NCBI GenBank assembly: GCA_965222315.1
Contig: OZ244951.1
Span: 4,154,001-4,218,000 of the forward strand
Origin: JACKII01 sp965222315
GTDB taxonomy: Bacteria > Pseudomonadota > Alphaproteobacteria > Bin95
Length of the DNA: 64,000 bases
Direction of reading: 5' to 3'
Within the stretch, counting starts at the first letter, position 1. Each line of letters opens with the position of its first letter. A program made the translations under genes and the position numbers. Positions 45,416 to 54,572 of this stretch are shown one piece after another. The notes below the pieces were generated by a model. It worked only from the letters and a program-made list of their open reading frames with translations. It ran no database searches and had not been told where the DNA came from.

Positions 45416-46021
45416 ATGCGCGCCCAATACCTCCTCCTTGCCAATATAGCCGCCCGCCATTCGCTGCTGCGGCTCCAGACAGCGGCTTTACTTGTTCTGA
45501 TGCTAGCCGCAGCGACGGCAGTGCCGTCGACTGCGGGTGCCGCGAGCAAGGAGGAAATCAACGCCAATGCCGATAAGGCGCTGGCCTCTCTTTACAAATC
45601 CATTCCCGACACCAAGAAGATCGGGAATAAAGCCGCGGGTGTTTTGGTCTTTCCGAAAATCGTCAAGGCCGGTCTCATCATCGGCGGTGCCGGTGGCGAG
45701 GGTGTCTTGCGGGTCGGTGGCAGGGTGGACAGCTACTACACCTCCGCGTCCGCCTCGTTCGGCCTTCAAGCCGGCGGCACCACCTTCGGCTACATTATGT
45801 TCTTGATGACCAAGGACGCGGTCAGTTACCTCAAACGCACAGACGGTTGGGAGGTCGGCGTCGGCCCGAGCTATGTCATCGGCGACGAGAAGTACGCAAG
45901 TAAGTATACTACGACGTCAGAACAAGACGGCGTAATTGTATTCTTCGTCAACCAACAAGGCGCGTTTGCCGGCGGTGGCATTGAAGGCACCAAGATTACA
46001 AAAGGGCTTATCGGCGACTGA
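45416..46021 (+). CDS. YSC84-family lipid-binding protein, secreted
   Basis: The 201-residue protein has a long N-terminal signal region (hydrophobic about 19-40, cleavage near 43-45). The mature part is a YSC84/SYLF domain (ADKALASLYKSIPDTKKIGNKAAGVLVFPKIVKAG), which binds phosphoinositide lipids in eukaryotes; its bacterial role is unclear. TTGGAG precedes the ATG at 45416. The stop overlaps the hydratase start by one base. Confidence 0.9.
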   Translation: MRAQYLLLANIAARHSLLRLQTAALLVLMLAAATAVPSTAGAASKEEINANADKALASLYKSIPDTKKIGNKAAGVLVFPKIVKAGLIIGGAGGEGVLRVGGRVDSYYTSASASFGLQAGGTTFGYIMFLMTKDAVSYLKRTDGWEVGVGPSYVIGDEKYASKYTTTSEQDGVIVFFVNQQGAFAGGGIEGTKITKGLIGD

Positions 46022-46812
46022 TGGCACCGCTATCAAACACTAAGGAAGCCGCCGCCCTTATCTGGCAGCACTGGCAGGACGGATCTGTCATGGCTGGACT
46101 GCCCTCCGGCCTGAAACCGCAAACCCGCGCCGAAGGCTACGCCATCCAGGCCCACATTGTGCATCGTTCACCGAAGCCTCTCGCCGGGTGGAAGATCGCG
46201 GCGACCAGCACGGCGGGCCAGCAGCATATCGGCGTCGATGGTCCGATCGCCGGACGGCTTCTGGCGGAATTCCTGCATGAGGACGGCGCGGCCGTCTCCA
46301 TCGCGTCCAACCGGATGCGTGTGGCGGAGCCGGAATTCGCCTTCCGCTTCGCCCGCACCCTCCCGCCCCGCGCCGTGCCCTATTCGGTCGCCGAAGTCAT
46401 GGCGGCCGTCGCCGGCCTGCATCTGGCCATCGAACTGCCTGACTCCCGCTATGAAGATTTCGCCCAGGCAGGCGGGCCGTCCCTCATTGCGGAGGCTGCT
46501 TGCGCCCGCGACCTGGTCGTCGGACCAGCGGTAGAAACCGACTGGCGCGCCCTGGACCTCTCTCAACACCGGGTGTTGGGCCGGGTTGAGGGCCGCTACG
46601 AGCGCGAAGGCTCGGGCGCCAACGTCCTGGGCGACCCGCGCGTCGCGGTCGCCTGGCTGGTGAACGAGCTTTCCGGGCTCGGCCTCGCCGTAAACGCAGG
46701 CGAGTTGGTCACCACCGGGGCCTCCGTCCCGCCGCTGGAGATCGAACCAGGCGACCGGGTGGCGGCGGATTTCGGCGCGCTCGGTTCCGTCAGTGTCAGC
46801 GTGACCCGCTAA
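46021..46812 (+). CDS. 2-keto-4-pentenoate hydratase family protein
   Basis: The 263-residue protein belongs to the fumarylacetoacetase-like hydratase fold (MhpD/TesE/XylJ type), which adds water to 2-hydroxydienoates or related acids in aromatic ring degradation. The segment RVAEPEFAFRFARTLPPRA and HLAIELPDSRYEDF carry the acidic metal ligands. No other ring-cleavage genes are near, so the substrate is open. The start overlaps the preceding stop (TGATG), and the 3' end overlaps the convergent methyltransferase by four bases. Confidence 0.86.
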   Translation: MAPLSNTKEAAALIWQHWQDGSVMAGLPSGLKPQTRAEGYAIQAHIVHRSPKPLAGWKIAATSTAGQQHIGVDGPIAGRLLAEFLHEDGAAVSIASNRMRVAEPEFAFRFARTLPPRAVPYSVAEVMAAVAGLHLAIELPDSRYEDFAQAGGPSLIAEAACARDLVVGPAVETDWRALDLSQHRVLGRVEGRYEREGSGANVLGDPRVAVAWLVNELSGLGLAVNAGELVTTGASVPPLEIEPGDRVAADFGALGSVSVSVTR

Positions 46813-47438
46813 GTCCGCCTGAACACACAATAGCGCACGCCAACACCGTCGAACTCCGGGTTGTTCGGCAGGTAGGGCCGGGCCTCGGTCACCTCAACCT
46901 GCTCCCAAAGACCGGCTCGTGCCACTGCATCGAAGGCGCCCTGGGTGTCCCGCGCCGTGAAAATGTCGTCGCGCTGGGTCAGCACAATCGCGCCGCCCGA
47001 CCGGACGACTCGGCAGAACTCCCGGCAGGTGGCCTCGATTTCCGACAGGTAGCTCATGACGCCGACGCAGATAAGCCCCCCGAATGCAGCATCCTCGAAT
47101 GGGGCGGGAAGGGCGGTCAGATCGACGGTCGAGAGATCGGCATAAATGTTGCGGCGGCGCGCGAGCACAATCGAATCCGCCGAATAATCAATGCCGGTAA
47201 TATTTTGAAAACCGGCCTCTTTCAGCGCGACACCCGTCATTCCAGTACCGCAACCCGCATCCAGGATAGGCGCATCGGCGGCCACCAGCGGGCGTAGAAG
47301 ACTTGCCGCAGTTTCCGGCGCTTCATAGCCCCATGCGATCAGGTCCTTGTCATAGTCCGCCGCCCAATCGTCATAGACCTGGCGGACATCGGCAGAGGCT
47401 CTGTCGGCCTGATCCATCAGGCTTTCGAACGGTTGCAT
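46809..47438 (-). CDS. Class I SAM-dependent methyltransferase
   Basis: The 209-residue protein starts with the VRQVYDDWAADYDKDL region typical of small methyltransferases. The SAM site is ILDAGCGTGMTG (about 58-69), followed by the acidic GIDYSADSI. Substrate unknown. AAGGAC precedes the ATG. It is convergent with the hydratase gene. Confidence 0.9.
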   Translation of the reverse strand: MQPFESLMDQADRASADVRQVYDDWAADYDKDLIAWGYEAPETAASLLRPLVAADAPILDAGCGTGMTGVALKEAGFQNITGIDYSADSIVLARRRNIYADLSTVDLTALPAPFEDAAFGGLICVGVMSYLSEIEATCREFCRVVRSGGAIVLTQRDDIFTARDTQGAFDAVARAGLWEQVEVTEARPYLPNNPEFDGVGVRYCVFRRT

Positions 47439-47574
47439 GACGGGTCCTTCCCCTTACACGCTCGCGCTTCAAGCGTTTAAAGTTCATCTCCACGGGCAGA
47501 GCGGAGCCCTGCTCATGAATGAAATGGGCGGCGGGCTGGCCCGATTGGCCGTGCCCGCCACCCGAGAACGGCGC

Positions 47575-48363
47575 TTACCGCCCCTTCCAGTTCGGCGGGC
47601 GCTTCTCGGCGAAGGCTTTCGGGCCTTCGATATAGTCTTCCGACACACCCATGGCCTTGTAGGCCGGATAGACCGCCTGGTTGCGGATGGCATTGGCGAC
47701 GCTGGTCTCATCCAGGCCCATATAAACGCCCTGCTTCGAGGCCCGGATCGACATGGGCGAGCATTCCAGGATGCTCGCTGCCCAGCGCTTGGCACCGGCG
47801 AGCGCCTCGCCCTGCGGCACCACTTCGTTGACGAAGCCCAGTTCCTTGCCTTCCGCGGCGCCGACCCGGCGGCCGGTCAGGATCATGCCCATGGCCTGCT
47901 TGAACGGGATATGCCGCGGCAGGCGGTGGATGCCGCCCGCACCGGCAGCCAGGCCCACGCGCGGCTCCGGCAGGGCGAAGGTGGCGTTCTCCGCCGCGAT
48001 GATCAGGTCACAGGAAAGCGCCGTCTCGAAACCGCCACCCATCGCCCAGCCATTCACCGCCGCGATCACAGGCTTGGTCAGGTCATAGCGGTTGGAGATG
48101 CCCGCAAAGCCCGAATCCGGCCGATGGCGCGAACCGGTGCCAGCCGCCTGGTATTTGAGGTCGTTGCCCGCGGAAAACGCCTTGTCGCCCGCGCCGGTGA
48201 CAACGGCGATCCACTGCTCTGGGTCGTCCCGGAACTGGTTGAAGACCTCATCGAACTCCCAATGCGCCGGCGGGTGCAGGGCGTTATACACCTCGGGCCG
48301 GTTGATGGTGACGATGGTCAGCGGACCGTCGCGCTCGACTTTAAGGTACTGGTAGTCGGCCAT
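47575..48363 (-). CDS. Enoyl-CoA hydratase/isomerase family protein
   Basis: Crotonase-fold enzyme of 262 residues acting on acyl-CoA thioesters. The oxyanion-hole segments are AFSAGNDLKYQAA and NGWAMGGGFETALSCDLIIA. Glu in ALPEPRVGLAAGAGG and a later Gly-rich loop supply the catalytic region. Exact substrate unknown. The ATG at 48363 follows GGAGGAAC; the frame is open 23 codons further upstream but this gives an atypical N-terminus. Confidence 0.9.
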   Translation of the reverse strand: MADYQYLKVERDGPLTIVTINRPEVYNALHPPAHWEFDEVFNQFRDDPEQWIAVVTGAGDKAFSAGNDLKYQAAGTGSRHRPDSGFAGISNRYDLTKPVIAAVNGWAMGGGFETALSCDLIIAAENATFALPEPRVGLAAGAGGIHRLPRHIPFKQAMGMILTGRRVGAAEGKELGFVNEVVPQGEALAGAKRWAASILECSPMSIRASKQGVYMGLDETSVANAIRNQAVYPAYKAMGVSEDYIEGPKAFAEKRPPNWKGR

Positions 48364-48476
48364 GGGGGTTCCTCCGGGAATGGCGCTGCTTTTGGATGGG
48401 CGCATGGTGCCGCGGTTCGGTGCGGGGGGCAATGTCTTGGTGCGATGGAGCCATGCCTCTGCATCATTCTGCGCCG

Positions 48477-48577
48477 CCCCTTCGATACGCGCTCTGGCGA
48501 GCGCTACTCAGATGAGAACGGTTTAAATTCACTTTCATCCTGAGTAGCCCGGCCACCCGCCGGGCGTATCGAAGGGG
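48477..48577. repeat. Inverted pair of dispersed palindromic repeats
   Basis: Two copies face each other around a 21-base spacer. The left (48477-48514) is CCCCTTCGATAC, a GCGCTC/GAGCGC hairpin and TACTCAGATG. The right (48536-48577) is CATCCTGAGTAGC, a GC hairpin and GTATCGAAGGGG. The arrangement resembles a bacterial interspersed mosaic element. Confidence 0.85.
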
Positions 48578-48591
48578 CCATCAACGCGACC

Positions 48592-49938
48592 CTAATGCCG
48601 CTCCACCGCCCGCAGCAGGCGTGGCCAATACAGCCAGAGCGTCACGCCACGCAGGCCGAAGAAGAACAGCAGGCAAAGCCAGAGCCCGTCATTGCCGGCC
48701 CAGTCCTTCACCAGCCAGAGCGCCGCCAGGTAGGCGGCAATGCTCATCAGCATGGCATGGCGCATCAGCCGGTTCTGGGTCGCGCCCAGGAACACCCCGT
48801 CCATCACGAACGCCACGACAGAGACCAGCGGGAACGCCACCGCATAGGGCAGATAGGCGAGCGCCCGCTCCTGCACTTCCGGAATGCCGGTCAGCAATTG
48901 AATGCCGAACCAGCCGAGCCCCGCCCAAACCGCACAGAACCCCAGCGCAATCCAGAGCGAGTAACGCAGCGCGCCATAGGCAGCCTGCTTCACTCGCTGC
49001 CGGTTGCGCGCGCCGTAGGCCTCCCCCACCAACGCCTCCGCCGCATGGGCGAAGCCGTCCAGCGCGTAAGTGCCGATCATCACCATCTGGTAGAGCACCT
49101 GATTGGCCGCCAGCGCCACGTCGCCCTGCATCGCGCTCAGGTTTATGAAGATGGCGATGCCGGTGATCAGCGTCAGGGTGCGGATAAAGATGTCCCGGTT
49201 GACCGCCATCATTCGGCTGAGCCGCGTCAGGTCCAGTACCTGCGTCCGTCCCTGCCCCGCCGGCAAAGTCCTCAAGCGCCGCCGCACAAACCAGAAGGCC
49301 AGCACGATGGCGCTGTATTCGGCAATCACAGTGGCGGCCGCAACACCCTCCACCCCCCAGCCGAAACCGAAGACGAACACCAGGTCGAGCACGATATTGA
49401 GGCCGTTGGAGAACAGTTGCAGGTAAAGCGGCACCCGCGAGTCTTCCAGCCCATAGAACCAGCCGATGGCGACGAACATGGCAAGCGCCGCGGGGGCGCT
49501 CCAAAGCCTGATGGAGAGATAGAGCGCCGTCTGCGTCTCCACCGCCGCACTGCCGCCAAGCGCCCACAAGCCGCCGTCGATAATCAGCGTCCGGCAAAGC
49601 ACCACCGCCAGCCCCAACACCGCAGCAAGCAGCATGGCGCGCCAGAGCATGTTGCGCACCTCACCCCAGCCGGGACCGTCAAGCTCGCCCCGTCCCGCGC
49701 CCGCCGCCTGCGCCGTCGGGCCGGTCGTGCCCATCCGCAGGAAGTTAAGGGAGGCGTGAACGTAGTTGTAGATCACCGTGCCCAGTGCGACGCCGCCGAT
49801 AAAGGCCGGGTCCGGCAAATGCCCCATCACCGCCGTATCGACCGCCCCCAGCAACGGCACCGTCGCGTTCGAAACGATGATCGGCACCGCCATCTTGTTC
49901 AGACGGCGCTGCAGGGAGGGCTCTGTAGCGGCGGTCAC
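48592..49938 (-). CDS. MATE family efflux transporter (DinF-like)
   Basis: Inner-membrane multidrug or metabolite exporter, 448 residues with about twelve helices. The N-terminal half has PIIVSNATVPLLGAVDTAVMGHL, typical of the DinF/NorM group, and TGPTAQAAGAG. It uses Na+ or H+ exchange. A GTG start at 49938 is inferred. It lies between pyruvate kinase and a palindromic repeat; no functional link is evident. Confidence 0.91.
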   Translation of the reverse strand: MTAATEPSLQRRLNKMAVPIIVSNATVPLLGAVDTAVMGHLPDPAFIGGVALGTVIYNYVHASLNFLRMGTTGPTAQAAGAGRGELDGPGWGEVRNMLWRAMLLAAVLGLAVVLCRTLIIDGGLWALGGSAAVETQTALYLSIRLWSAPAALAMFVAIGWFYGLEDSRVPLYLQLFSNGLNIVLDLVFVFGFGWGVEGVAAATVIAEYSAIVLAFWFVRRRLRTLPAGQGRTQVLDLTRLSRMMAVNRDIFIRTLTLITGIAIFINLSAMQGDVALAANQVLYQMVMIGTYALDGFAHAAEALVGEAYGARNRQRVKQAAYGALRYSLWIALGFCAVWAGLGWFGIQLLTGIPEVQERALAYLPYAVAFPLVSVVAFVMDGVFLGATQNRLMRHAMLMSIAAYLAALWLVKDWAGNDGLWLCLLFFFGLRGVTLWLYWPRLLRAVERH

Positions 49939-49978
49939 TGGATCAGGCAGGCAGGTCTAAAGAACGAAACACCCCAGG

Positions 49979-51415
49979 CTACGCCAGCCTGCCGCGCGGC
50001 ACCCAGGCCAGGCGCAGGATATTGGTCGCCCCCGGCGTTCCAAACGGCACGCCCGCGGTGATCACCAACGACTGGCCGGGTTCCGCCAGGCCCTCGCTTG
50101 CCGCCATGGAGGAGGCTTTCTCCACCATCTCCGCAAAGGTCTGCACATCGTCCGTCACCACCGCATGAACACCCCATGCGAGCACCAGCCGCCGGGCCGT
50201 GCGCCGGTTGGCGGTCAGGCCCAGGATCGGCGCAAAGGGCCGCTCCCGACTGGCGCGGTAGGTGGTGGAACCGCTGGTGGTGTAGGTGACGATCGCCGCC
50301 GCATTGACCGTCTCCGCCACCTGCCGGGCCGCCGCCGTAATCGCGTCCGCCGCGGTCGGGTCCGGCCGCTCGTGCTGGGCATCGAGGATCTGGCGGAAGG
50401 CCGGGTCCGATTCAACCCGGCGGATGATGCGGTCCATGATCTGCACGGCTTCCAGCGGGTAATCGCCCGCCGCGGTCTCCGCCGACAGCATCACAGCGTC
50501 GGCCCCGTCATAAACGGCAGAGGCCACATCCTGTGCCTCGGCCCGCGTCGGCGCCGGGGCCTTGATCATGCTCTCCAGCATCTGGGTCGCCACGATCACC
50601 GGCTTGCCCTGATGGCGGGCGGCCCGGATCAGGTTCTTCTGCTGCACCGGCACTTCTTCCGGCGGCATCTCGACACCCAGGTCGCCGCGCGCCACCATAC
50701 AGGCATCGGACATCTCGACCAGTTCATCGAGGCGCTGGATGGCGGCGGGCTTCTCGAACTTGGTCAGGATGGCGGCCCGCCCCGCAATAAGGCGCCGCGC
50801 TTCCGCCAGATCCTCCGGGCGCTGCACGAACGACAACGCGATCCAGTCGACACTCTGGTCCAGCGCGAACTGCATGTCGCGCCGGTCCTTGTCGGTCAGC
50901 GGCGAAAGCGGCAGCACCACGCCCGGTACGTTCACGCCCTTGCGGTTCGACAGCGGGCCGCCCGCGATCACCTCGCACTCCGCAAAGTCCGGGCCGTTGT
51001 CCCGCACCCGCAGGCGGATCTTGCCGTCATCCAGCAGCAGGTCCGCTTCCGGCTCCAGGGCCGCAAAGATTTCCTTGTGCGGCAGGTTCGCCCGCTGCCC
51101 GTCGCCGGGCGTGTCGTCCAGGTCCAGCCGGAACGTTTCCCCGGCGGTCAATTGAACGCTGCCTTCGGCAAACGTGCCCACCCGCAGCTTCGGCCCCTGC
51201 ATGTCGGCCATGATCCCGATGGGCCGCCCCAGTTCCTGCTCGACCGCCCGGATGTCCCGAACCCGCTCGGCATGGTCTGCGTGCTCGCCATGGCTGAAAT
51301 TCAGGCGGAATACATCGACGCCGGCTTCAAACAGCTTGCGAATCATCTCCCGCGAACTGCTCGCCGGGCCCAGGGTGGCGACAATCTTGGCGTGGCGGCC
51401 GCGATGCATGAGCAT
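49979..51415 (-). CDS. pyk: Pyruvate kinase
   Basis: Converts phosphoenolpyruvate and ADP to pyruvate and ATP. The 478-residue protein begins with AKIVATLGPASSS. It has the active-site lysine segment ILTKFEKPAAI and ARGDLGVEMPPEEVP, and a C-terminal domain with TYTTSGSTTYRASRERP. AAGGA precedes the first ATG. The glycerate 2-kinase gene lies 16 bases upstream on the same strand, so the two would convert glycerate to 2-phosphoglycerate and, via enolase, to pyruvate. Confidence 0.96.
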   Translation of the reverse strand: MLMHRGRHAKIVATLGPASSSREMIRKLFEAGVDVFRLNFSHGEHADHAERVRDIRAVEQELGRPIGIMADMQGPKLRVGTFAEGSVQLTAGETFRLDLDDTPGDGQRANLPHKEIFAALEPEADLLLDDGKIRLRVRDNGPDFAECEVIAGGPLSNRKGVNVPGVVLPLSPLTDKDRRDMQFALDQSVDWIALSFVQRPEDLAEARRLIAGRAAILTKFEKPAAIQRLDELVEMSDACMVARGDLGVEMPPEEVPVQQKNLIRAARHQGKPVIVATQMLESMIKAPAPTRAEAQDVASAVYDGADAVMLSAETAAGDYPLEAVQIMDRIIRRVESDPAFRQILDAQHERPDPTAADAITAAARQVAETVNAAAIVTYTTSGSTTYRASRERPFAPILGLTANRRTARRLVLAWGVHAVVTDDVQTFAEMVEKASSMAASEGLAEPGQSLVITAGVPFGTPGATNILRLAWVPRGRLA

Positions 51416-51431
51416 GCAATCCTTCGCTCTA

Positions 51432-52718
51432 TTAAGCGCTGTTGGTGCCGGGCACGATCAGCGTTGCCCGGAAGTCATTCACATTTGTCAGGGTTGGGCC
51501 GGTTACGATCAAGTCACCAAGCGCCGAAAACGCACCGTAAGCGTCATTTTCTTTTAGCATTGTTTCAGGATCGTGACCTTGCGCCTTTAGCCGGGCAAGA
51601 CTGTCCGGCCCCGCAAAGGCCCCGGCATTGTCCTCGCTGCCGTCAATGCCGTCTGTATCGCCCGCAATCGCATAGACCTGCCCATGCCCCTTCAGCCCCA
51701 GGGCATGGCCCAGCAAGTACTCCGCATTGCGGCCGCCCCGCCCGGCCCGATTGCGCACGGTCACCGTCGTCTCCCCACCGGACAGCAGCATGACCGGCGC
51801 GGCAGCAGGCTGGCCGTGCGCGGCGACCTGCAGGGCGATCCCGGCCAGGGCTACGCCAACCTCCCGCGCCTCCCCTTCCATCCGGTCAGAGAGGATGATG
51901 GGCGTCACCCCGGCGGCCCTTGCGGTTTCCGCTGCGGCTTCCAGCGCCTGTTGCGGCGAGGCGATCAGGCGGAACTGCGTCTTGGCGAAGGCAGGATCAT
52001 CGGGCTTCGGCGTCTCTGCCGCCGGATCCACCAGGCGCTTTTTTACCGCCGGCGGCACGGGAATTTCATAGCGGCGCAGCACCTCCAGCGCATCGGCGAG
52101 CGTGCTTTCATCCGGCACCGTGGGGCCGGAGCCGATGACATCCGGCCGGTCGCCCGGCACATCGGATATCGCCAGGGTCAGCAGCCGCGCGGGCGCTGCG
52201 AGCGCCGCCAGCCTGCCGCCCTTCAGGGACGACAGATGCTTGCGGACCGCATTCATCTCCCCGATATCGGCGCCCGAATGCAGCAACGCCGCATTCACCG
52301 CCCGCTTGTCCTCCAGCGAAATGCCAACGGCCGGCAGCGCCAGCAAGGCGGAGCCGCCACCGGATGCGAGAAAAATCAACAGATCGTCCGGCCCGGCCTT
52401 GCTCACCAAGGCGGCCACCCGGTCCGCGGCCACGGCCCCGGCGCTGTCCGGCATCGGGTGCCCGGCCTCCACCACTTCGATGGCGCTTGTGGGTGCGCCA
52501 TGACCATAGCGCGTGATTACCAGCCCGCTGAGCGGCACATCCGGCCAGGCGGCCTCGACAGCCGCCGCCATCGCGGCTGCAGCCTTGCCCGCGCCCACGA
52601 CGATCACCTTGCCGGCCGCCGGCGGTTCCGGCAGGTAACCCGCAAGCACGCGCTTCGGCGCGGCGCTTTCTATCGCTGCGCGGAAACAGGCTTCCAATAA
52701 AGGACGCGGTTCGATCAT
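51432..52718 (-). CDS. Glycerate 2-kinase (MOFRL family)
   Basis: Phosphorylates D-glycerate at the 2-position. The 428-residue protein has VVGAGKAAAAMAAAVE in the N-terminal domain, FLASGGGSALLALP, and the C-terminal MOFRL domain (LLSGGETTVTV and AGDTDGIDG). The start at 52718 gives the normal N-terminus. It is followed directly by pyk in a probable operon for glycerate use. TtuD-, GckA- and GlxK-type enzymes cannot be separated by sequence alone, so no symbol is given. Confidence 0.93.
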   Translation of the reverse strand: MIEPRPLLEACFRAAIESAAPKRVLAGYLPEPPAAGKVIVVGAGKAAAAMAAAVEAAWPDVPLSGLVITRYGHGAPTSAIEVVEAGHPMPDSAGAVAADRVAALVSKAGPDDLLIFLASGGGSALLALPAVGISLEDKRAVNAALLHSGADIGEMNAVRKHLSSLKGGRLAALAAPARLLTLAISDVPGDRPDVIGSGPTVPDESTLADALEVLRRYEIPVPPAVKKRLVDPAAETPKPDDPAFAKTQFRLIASPQQALEAAAETARAAGVTPIILSDRMEGEAREVGVALAGIALQVAAHGQPAAAPVMLLSGGETTVTVRNRAGRGGRNAEYLLGHALGLKGHGQVYAIAGDTDGIDGSEDNAGAFAGPDSLARLKAQGHDPETMLKENDAYGAFSALGDLIVTGPTLTNVNDFRATLIVPGTNSA

Positions 52719-52828
52719 TTTGTAAGGCTTCCACGGAAGCGGGGGTTGGTCAACGCTGCCTTCTGCCCCAAATAAGGGCATATAGGAATTCCCCTTTTGA
52801 CGCTGACCGCGAAAATGGAGCCGCCATC

Positions 52829-53128
52829 ATGGACAAACAAACCCAGACCGAACTCGAAGCTGCCGCCTTCCGCACATTGGTGCAGCATCTGCGCGACAAG
52901 CCCGACGTCCAGAACATCGACCTGATGAACCTGGCGGACTTCTGCCGCAACTGCCTGTCCAAATGGTACAAGGCCGCCGCCGACGAACGCGGCCTGGACC
53001 TCGACTACGAGGCCGCGCGCGAACTGATCTACGGCATGCCCTATGCCGAATACAAAGCGAAGTATCAGAAAGAGGCCACGCCGGAACAGTTGGCCAAAAT
53101 GAGGGAGAAGCAGGCCAGCCACGGATAG
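52829..53128 (+). CDS. DUF1244 family protein
   Basis: The 99-residue cytoplasmic protein has the family core NLADFCRNCLSKWYKAAADE and the C-terminal ARELIYGMPYAEYKAKYQ. Two Cys in the core (separated by two residues) could bind metal. Role unknown. It diverges from the glycerate kinase gene and is followed by a structured repeat. Confidence 0.92.
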   Translation: MDKQTQTELEAAAFRTLVQHLRDKPDVQNIDLMNLADFCRNCLSKWYKAAADERGLDLDYEAARELIYGMPYAEYKAKYQKEATPEQLAKMREKQASHG

Positions 53129-53162
53129 GGCCTTCCCCGCCACTACCCTTACCCCTGCACTT

Positions 53163-53242
53163 CCCTGACGAAAGTCAGGGTCCATGCCAGTGGCACGAAT
53201 TCTCAAGCGCCCGGCGCTTCGAAATTACAACCTCTGGCATGG
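53163..53242. repeat. Multi-hairpin intergenic repeat
   Basis: CCCTGAC/GTCAGGG form a seven-base-pair stem with a GAAA loop (53163-53180). Then CCATGCCAG (53182-53190) and CTGGCATGG (53234-53242) enclose a further AAGCGC/GCGCTT hairpin. The nested symmetry between convergent genes looks like a dispersed structured repeat rather than a plain terminator. Confidence 0.65.
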
Positions 53243-53293
53243 CTCCCAAATCAAGTTTGGAACAATCGGTGGCGGCGGCGGGCTAGGTAACGC

Positions 53294-53920
53294 CTAGTTG
53301 AAACACGGCCGGGCCGAGACTTCCGCAAACCAGCGCTCGATATTGGGGCAGCTGGAAAGGTCAAGCTTCTGCATCTGCACGCCGCGGATCAGGAACACAG
53401 CGGTGATGTCCGCCACCGTGAACCGGTCGCCGGCCACGAACTTGTTCTCCGCAAGTTGCGCGTCAAGCTTGGGCAGGAACAGGCGCACCAGTTCTCGGCC
53501 GCGCTCGGCTACTTCCGGCACTTGCGGATGGTCACTCTTCAGACCGGGCAGCACCCGGCCGGCGAACATCGGCGCGGTGTTGCGGGCAGCGGAACTCAGA
53601 TTGGCAAAGCCGTCCAACTCCACCCGCCGGTTCCACATCTCAATCACCGCCCGCTCTTTCGCATCACGGCCCATCAGGTTCGGCTCCGGGTTCAACTCTT
53701 CCAGATACCGGCAGATAGCCATGCTCTCGGCGATGATGGTGCCGTCGTCCAATTCCAGGAACGGCGTCAAGCGGAACGGGTTCTTGGTGACGTAGGGCTC
53801 CTGATGCTGCTGCCCTTCCCGCACGTTGACCTCGTGGAAGTCCATCGCGATACCCTTTTCCTTCAGGAAGGCGCGCACGCGGCCGGGGTTCGGGGCAAGG
53901 GCAAAATCGTACAGCAGCAT
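53294..53920 (-). CDS. Glutathione S-transferase family protein
   Basis: The 208-residue cytoplasmic protein has an N-terminal thioredoxin-like domain (MLLYDFALAPNPGRVRAFL, then RLTPFLELDDG and ESMAICRYLEEL, which binds glutathione) and a helical C-terminal domain with GDRFTVADITAVF. Substrate unknown. The start at 53920 is used because the fold begins there; the frame is open 50 codons further but reads as non-coding. Confidence 0.92.
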   Translation of the reverse strand: MLLYDFALAPNPGRVRAFLKEKGIAMDFHEVNVREGQQHQEPYVTKNPFRLTPFLELDDGTIIAESMAICRYLEELNPEPNLMGRDAKERAVIEMWNRRVELDGFANLSSAARNTAPMFAGRVLPGLKSDHPQVPEVAERGRELVRLFLPKLDAQLAENKFVAGDRFTVADITAVFLIRGVQMQKLDLSSCPNIERWFAEVSARPCFN

Positions 53921-54003
53921 GGGGTGGTTCCCTGTCCGGCAGTTGATCCCTACATTAACGGAGAGCGTAACACGCAAGCGATGCGAGAGCGACAGGACAG
54001 ACG

Positions 54004-54324
54004 ATGGCGGAAAAGTCTTCGGGAAAATCGAAAAAGCCGGTGGAACGCTCCCGCCAGGTGGGCGTCTCATTCCCGGTTGACCGGATGATTGAGGAACAAT
54101 TGGCGGACGAGCGCCGCGAGAAGGCCCGCGCCATGGAGCGGTCCCGGTCGGAAGTCTACGGCATGCCGGTCGATACCATCATCGAGTCCGCTAAGGAGGC
54201 CTATCCCCCGGTGGAGAAAAGCGAACCCGCCAAACCCGAAGAGCCCGTCTGGACCAGCATCGAAGACCAGATGGCCAACCCGATGGGCGTCAAGACCCGC
54301 GGACGCTCCCCCCGGCGGCGCTAA
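54004..54324 (+). CDS. Small charged protein of unknown function
   Basis: No family recognised. The 106-residue product is highly charged, with Lys/Arg- and Glu-rich segments and Pro-rich stretches, and is probably partly disordered. It reads as real because codon use matches the neighbours. It is divergent from the GST gene. A bidirectional terminator lies 185 bases downstream, beyond a spacer in which nothing else is seen. Confidence 0.6.
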   Translation: MAEKSSGKSKKPVERSRQVGVSFPVDRMIEEQLADERREKARAMERSRSEVYGMPVDTIIESAKEAYPPVEKSEPAKPEEPVWTSIEDQMANPMGVKTRGRSPRRR

Positions 54325-54508
54325 CAATAGGCTCCAGTTCACCAAATCCGAGCAGCTATAGCTGTCAGCAGCCGGTCTTTTCTCTCCGGACGGCGCAAGA
54401 GAGATGGTCCGCGGTCCAGCGTTAACAGGGTGCGCCTAGAAGAATCGTCATTCCCAAGTCCCGGCAACCCTTGGTTGGATCCAAGGGCCTGCGCGTTCCC
54501 GAAATACG

Positions 54509-54546
54509 AAACGCCGGGCGGAGCATCTGCTCTGCCCGGCGTTTTT
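54509..54546. terminator. Strong bidirectional terminator
   Basis: A seventeen-base-pair stem (54509-54525 with 54528-54544, one G-T pair) ends in a T run on the plus strand and a short T run on the minus strand. It lies between convergent genes at 54004 and 54573. Confidence 0.88.
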
Positions 54547-54572
54547 AGCACCGCGAATACGGTGTCTGCGGT

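Noticed and set aside
48595..51793. Long plus-strand frames of about 490 and 540 codons
   Set aside because: They are antisense to the MATE and pyruvate kinase genes and have no recognisable protein features.
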